64,000 nucleotides of DNA from Plantactinospora sp. KBS50 (GTDB lineage Bacteria > Actinomycetota > Actinomycetes > Mycobacteriales > Micromonosporaceae): assembly GCF_002285795.1 (NCBI RefSeq), contig NZ_CP022961.1, forward strand, positions 186,001 to 250,000, read 5' to 3'. The notes beneath the pieces were generated by a model. That model ran no database searches. It had not been told where the DNA came from and worked only from the letters and a program-made list of their open reading frames with translations. Position 1 is the first letter of the stretch. Every line of letters starts with the position of its first letter. Shown in pieces: positions 61,862 through 64,000 of the stretch. The position numbers and the translations under genes are program-made.

Positions 61862-63025
61862 TCAGGCCCGGCGCCGGGTGGCCGAGAGGGCAAGCTCGCC
61901 GAGCGCCTTGCGGGCCGCGGAGTCCACCGGGGATCCGTCGAGCGCGGCCAGCGCCTCGTCGACCCGGGCGGCGATCAGCCGTTCGATCTCGTGCACCGCC
62001 CCGGTGTCCTGGAGCACCCCGGCCAACTCGTCCACCCCGGCGGTGCCCGAGCCGTGCCGGTGCCCGTCCAGGGTGGCCCGCTGGGCCGGCGTGGCCAGCT
62101 CCCGGGCCAGCATCAGCAGCGCCGTGGGCTTGCCCCGGAGCAGGTCCTCGCCGGCGGGCTTGCCGGTGGTACGCGGGTCGCCGTACACGCCGAGCAGGTC
62201 GTCGCGGAGCTGGAACGCCTCACCCACGGCGAGGCCGTACCGGTGGTACGCGCCGGCCAGCGGACCCTCCCGGCGCAGGCCGGCCAGGGCGGCGCCGTAG
62301 AGCAGCGGCCGCTGCACCGTGTAGCAGGCGGTCTTGTAGCGGGCCACCCGCAGCGCCCGGTCGAGCGACCACGACCCCACGACGGTCTCGCCGAGCACGT
62401 CGAGGTACTGGCCGGCGACGGTCTCGACCCGCATCTGGTCGTAGCAGCGGCGTGCCTCCAGGACCGTCCCGGCCGGCAGCCCGGTGTGCCCGAGCAGCCG
62501 GTCCGCCCACACCAGGCAGAGGTCGCCGACCAGCACCGCGGCGGCCACGCCGAACTGGTCGCCGTCGCCGGTGCGGCCGCCCGCGGCGTGCTGGGCTGCC
62601 AGCGTGCGGTGCGCGGTCGGCCGGCCGCGCCGGGTGGCCGAGGAGTCCATCACGTCGTCGTGGACCAGCGCGAACGTGTGCAGCAGCTCCAGCGCGGCCA
62701 ACGCCGGCAGCACCGGACCGACCGGTTCGGAGCCGCCGATCGCCCCCCGCCATCCCCAGTACGCGAACAGCGGGCGGAGGCGCTTCCCGCCGGCCAGCAC
62801 GGACTCCCGGGCGGTGCGGCCGAACTCGCCGGCCGCCGGGTCGATCTCGTCGAGCGCGCCGATCTCCCCGTCGAGGAAGGCGGTCAGCGTCGCGTCGATG
62901 GCGGCCCGGATGTCGTACGCCGGCTCGTCTGCGGAGGGTGCCCGCGGGTCGCGGGGCTCGGAACTCTGGCCGGGCACGGTGCGGGCGAGCGGGACCGCGT
63001 TACCCGCAACGGCGTCGTTGGCCAC
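61862..63025 (-). CDS. crtE: Geranylgeranyl diphosphate synthase
   Basis: 387-aa all-trans polyprenyl synthase from a GTG at 63025. First aspartate-rich motif VHDDVMDSSATRRGRP, second FQLRDDLLGVYGDPRTTGKP (DDxxxD-like region), and Lys/Arg of GGKRLRP and RGRPTAH bind IPP. Chain length is assigned GGPP by the adjacent phytoene genes. -10 TACGCT (63033-63038, minus strand) lies 7 nt before the GTG, so the mRNA may be leaderless. The promoter lies beside three 11-12-bp direct repeats. Confidence 0.92.
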   Translation of the reverse strand: MANDAVAGNAVPLARTVPGQSSEPRDPRAPSADEPAYDIRAAIDATLTAFLDGEIGALDEIDPAAGEFGRTARESVLAGGKRLRPLFAYWGWRGAIGGSEPVGPVLPALAALELLHTFALVHDDVMDSSATRRGRPTAHRTLAAQHAAGGRTGDGDQFGVAAAVLVGDLCLVWADRLLGHTGLPAGTVLEARRCYDQMRVETVAGQYLDVLGETVVGSWSLDRALRVARYKTACYTVQRPLLYGAALAGLRREGPLAGAYHRYGLAVGEAFQLRDDLLGVYGDPRTTGKPAGEDLLRGKPTALLMLARELATPAQRATLDGHRHGSGTAGVDELAGVLQDTGAVHEIERLIAARVDEALAALDGSPVDSAARKALGELALSATRRRA

Positions 63026-63045
63026 GCGGCTGAGCGTACCCTAGG

Positions 63046-63080
63046 CTGAGTCATTACTGCGTCGATTGCTGAGTCGATTT
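63046..63080. promoter_or_regulatory. Three direct repeats in the crtE-crtB promoter, CarH/LitR-like operator
   Basis: CTGAGTCATTA (63046-63056), CTGCGTCGATTG (63057-63068) and CTGAGTCGATTT (63069-63080) stand in tandem at 11-12-bp spacing. This is the layout of operators bound by tetrameric B12-type MerR regulators such as CarH. The rest of the gap to crtB holds nothing else clear. Confidence 0.65.
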
Positions 63081-63236
63081 CGACGATCGTCCCCGACGGT
63101 CGGATCGGGGGGGAGCGGGACCGGGTCGGCGGTTTTCGGACCGGCGGTGGCGGACGCCCTCCGGGCGGAGGCCCCGGCGGCGGAAGCCCCTCGTGGCGGG
63201 AAGCCCTCCGGGGCCAGGGTGAACAAGGGGGACCGG

Positions 63237-64000
63237 GTGGACACGGAACTCGCCACGGCCTACGAGCGCTGCCGTGAACTGCACCGGCGGCACGGCCGTA
63301 CCTACTATCTCGCGACCCGCCTGCTCCCGGGGTGGAAACGCCGACACGTGCACGCCCTCTACGGCTTCACCCGGTACGCCGACGAGATCGTGGACCGGAC
63401 CGACGCCGGCTCGCCGGCCGACCGGGCCGCCCGGCTGGCCGACTGGTCGGAGCGCTTCCTCGCCGGACTGCACGGCGCACCCGTCGACGACCCGCTGCTG
63501 CCCGCCGTCCTGCACACCATCGCCGTGTTCGACCTGGACCGGGCCGACTTCTCCGCCTTCCTGCGCAGCATGGCGATGGACCTCACGGTCTGCGCGTACC
63601 CCAGCTACGACGACGTGCTCGGCTACATGGACGGCTCGGCCGCGGTGATCGGCACGATGATGCTGCCCATCCTCGGCAGCACCGACCCGGCCGCCGCCCG
63701 GGAACCCGCCCGGCAGCTCGGCTTCGCCTTCCAGCTCACCAACTTCATCCGGGACGTGGCCGAGGACCTGGCCCGGGGCCGGACGTACCTGCCGGAGGAG
63801 GACCTGGCCACCTTCGGGGTGTCCCGGGCCGACCTCGCCGACGCCGCGCACCGGCACGTCGCCCCGACGCGGATCCGGGACCTGATCGCGTACGAGGTGA
63901 CCCGCGCCCAGGCGCACTACGCCGCCGCGGCGCCGGGTCTGCTGCTGCTGGAACCGGCCTCGCAGACCTGTATGCGCACGGCGTACGCGCTCTACGGCGG
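63237..64000 (+). CDS. crtB: Phytoene synthase (3' end outside window)
   Basis: Open to the window end, 254 codons. Start GTG at 63237 with AAGGGGG 5 nt upstream. It joins two GGPP into phytoene. Marks are TYYLATRLLPGWKRRHVHALYGFTRYADEIVDRTD (first DxxxD), LGFAFQLTNFIRDVAEDLARGRTYLPEEDL (second Asp-rich motif) and YMDGSAAVIGTMMLPIL. It is divergent from crtE, with the direct-repeat operator between. It lies in the frame starting at position 0 mod 3 and runs off the end, so the C-terminus is missing. Confidence 0.92.
   Translation, partial: MDTELATAYERCRELHRRHGRTYYLATRLLPGWKRRHVHALYGFTRYADEIVDRTDAGSPADRAARLADWSERFLAGLHGAPVDDPLLPAVLHTIAVFDLDRADFSAFLRSMAMDLTVCAYPSYDDVLGYMDGSAAVIGTMMLPILGSTDPAAAREPARQLGFAFQLTNFIRDVAEDLARGRTYLPEEDLATFGVSRADLADAAHRHVAPTRIRDLIAYEVTRAQAHYAAAAPGLLLLEPASQTCMRTAYALYG

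Overview
The window comes from a very high-GC actinobacterium, most probably a member of the Micromonosporaceae. The reasons are the codon bias, many GTG and TTG starts, BldC, and the gene order purF-purM-(insert)-DUF3073 gene-valine dehydrogenase-unknown-bldC, which matches the Streptomyces coelicolor chromosome apart from the insert. Other signs are a CrtE/CrtI/Idi/B12-type MerR carotenoid cluster and many start codons lying 6-8 nt after a TANNNT -10 element (leaderless transcripts). It looks chromosomal: there is no transposase, integrase, phage gene, rRNA or CRISPR array.

Layout. 1-7.2 kb: the 3' part of a large AAA DNA-repair ATPase, an AarF/UbiB-type membrane kinase, a small membrane protein and a VOC (glyoxalase-fold) protein. 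7.4-15.6 kb: a galactan-use locus made of a GH35 beta-galactosidase, divergent from a lipoprotein solute-binding protein, two sugar permeases, a LacI regulator and a secreted GH53 endo-galactanase. Three palindromes of the TGTNACCGGTNACA type lie in the divergent promoter. 15.9-18.5 kb: a GNAT acetyltransferase and a Tat-exported alkaline phosphatase. 18.6-27.3 kb: a fatty-acid/acyl-CoA regulon of three units (SCP2-acyl-CoA dehydrogenase-acyl-CoA ligase; MaoC-FabG4-like; thiolase-hydrolase) around a TetR gene, linked by a shared CCTACT-N4-AGTAGG operator. 27.4-34 kb: a class A PBP, an ArsR-MFS pair, purB and a YbjQ-like protein.

34.3-49.5 kb is the purine block: purS-purQ-purL and a ComB-like phosphatase gene, coupled by 4-nt overlaps; a membrane protein with a long Gly/Tyr/Gln-rich tail; then SCP-like gene-purF-purM. 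Next comes a two-gene RiPP cassette (radical SAM/SPASM maturase plus a 71-aa precursor ending in aromatic-X-Asn motifs), followed by the DUF3073 gene, valine dehydrogenase, a conserved unknown and bldC. 49.6-57.1 kb: a methyltransferase, a TetR regulator, a small Asp-rich Ca-binding-type protein, a 3-hydroxyacyl-CoA dehydrogenase/enoyl-CoA hydratase pair, a substrate-binding lipoprotein that looks circularly permuted, a secreted unknown, a DUF2786 protein and an SRPBCC protein. 57.2-57.7 kb: tRNA-Phe, tRNA-Asp and tRNA-Glu. 57.8-64 kb: a lipoprotein polysaccharide deacetylase and the carotenoid cluster (MerR/B12 regulator, idi, crtI, crtE and the truncated divergent crtB). Three direct repeats in the crtE-crtB promoter region fit a CarH/LitR-type operator.

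The strongest candidates for something undescribed are the RiPP cassette at 44.9-46.2 kb, the permuted binding protein at 53.3-54.7 kb, the prion/FUS-like cytoplasmic tail at 39-41.2 kb, and recurrent tandem repeats that duplicate gene 3' ends including stop codons. All family names come from reading the translated sequences; no database search was run.
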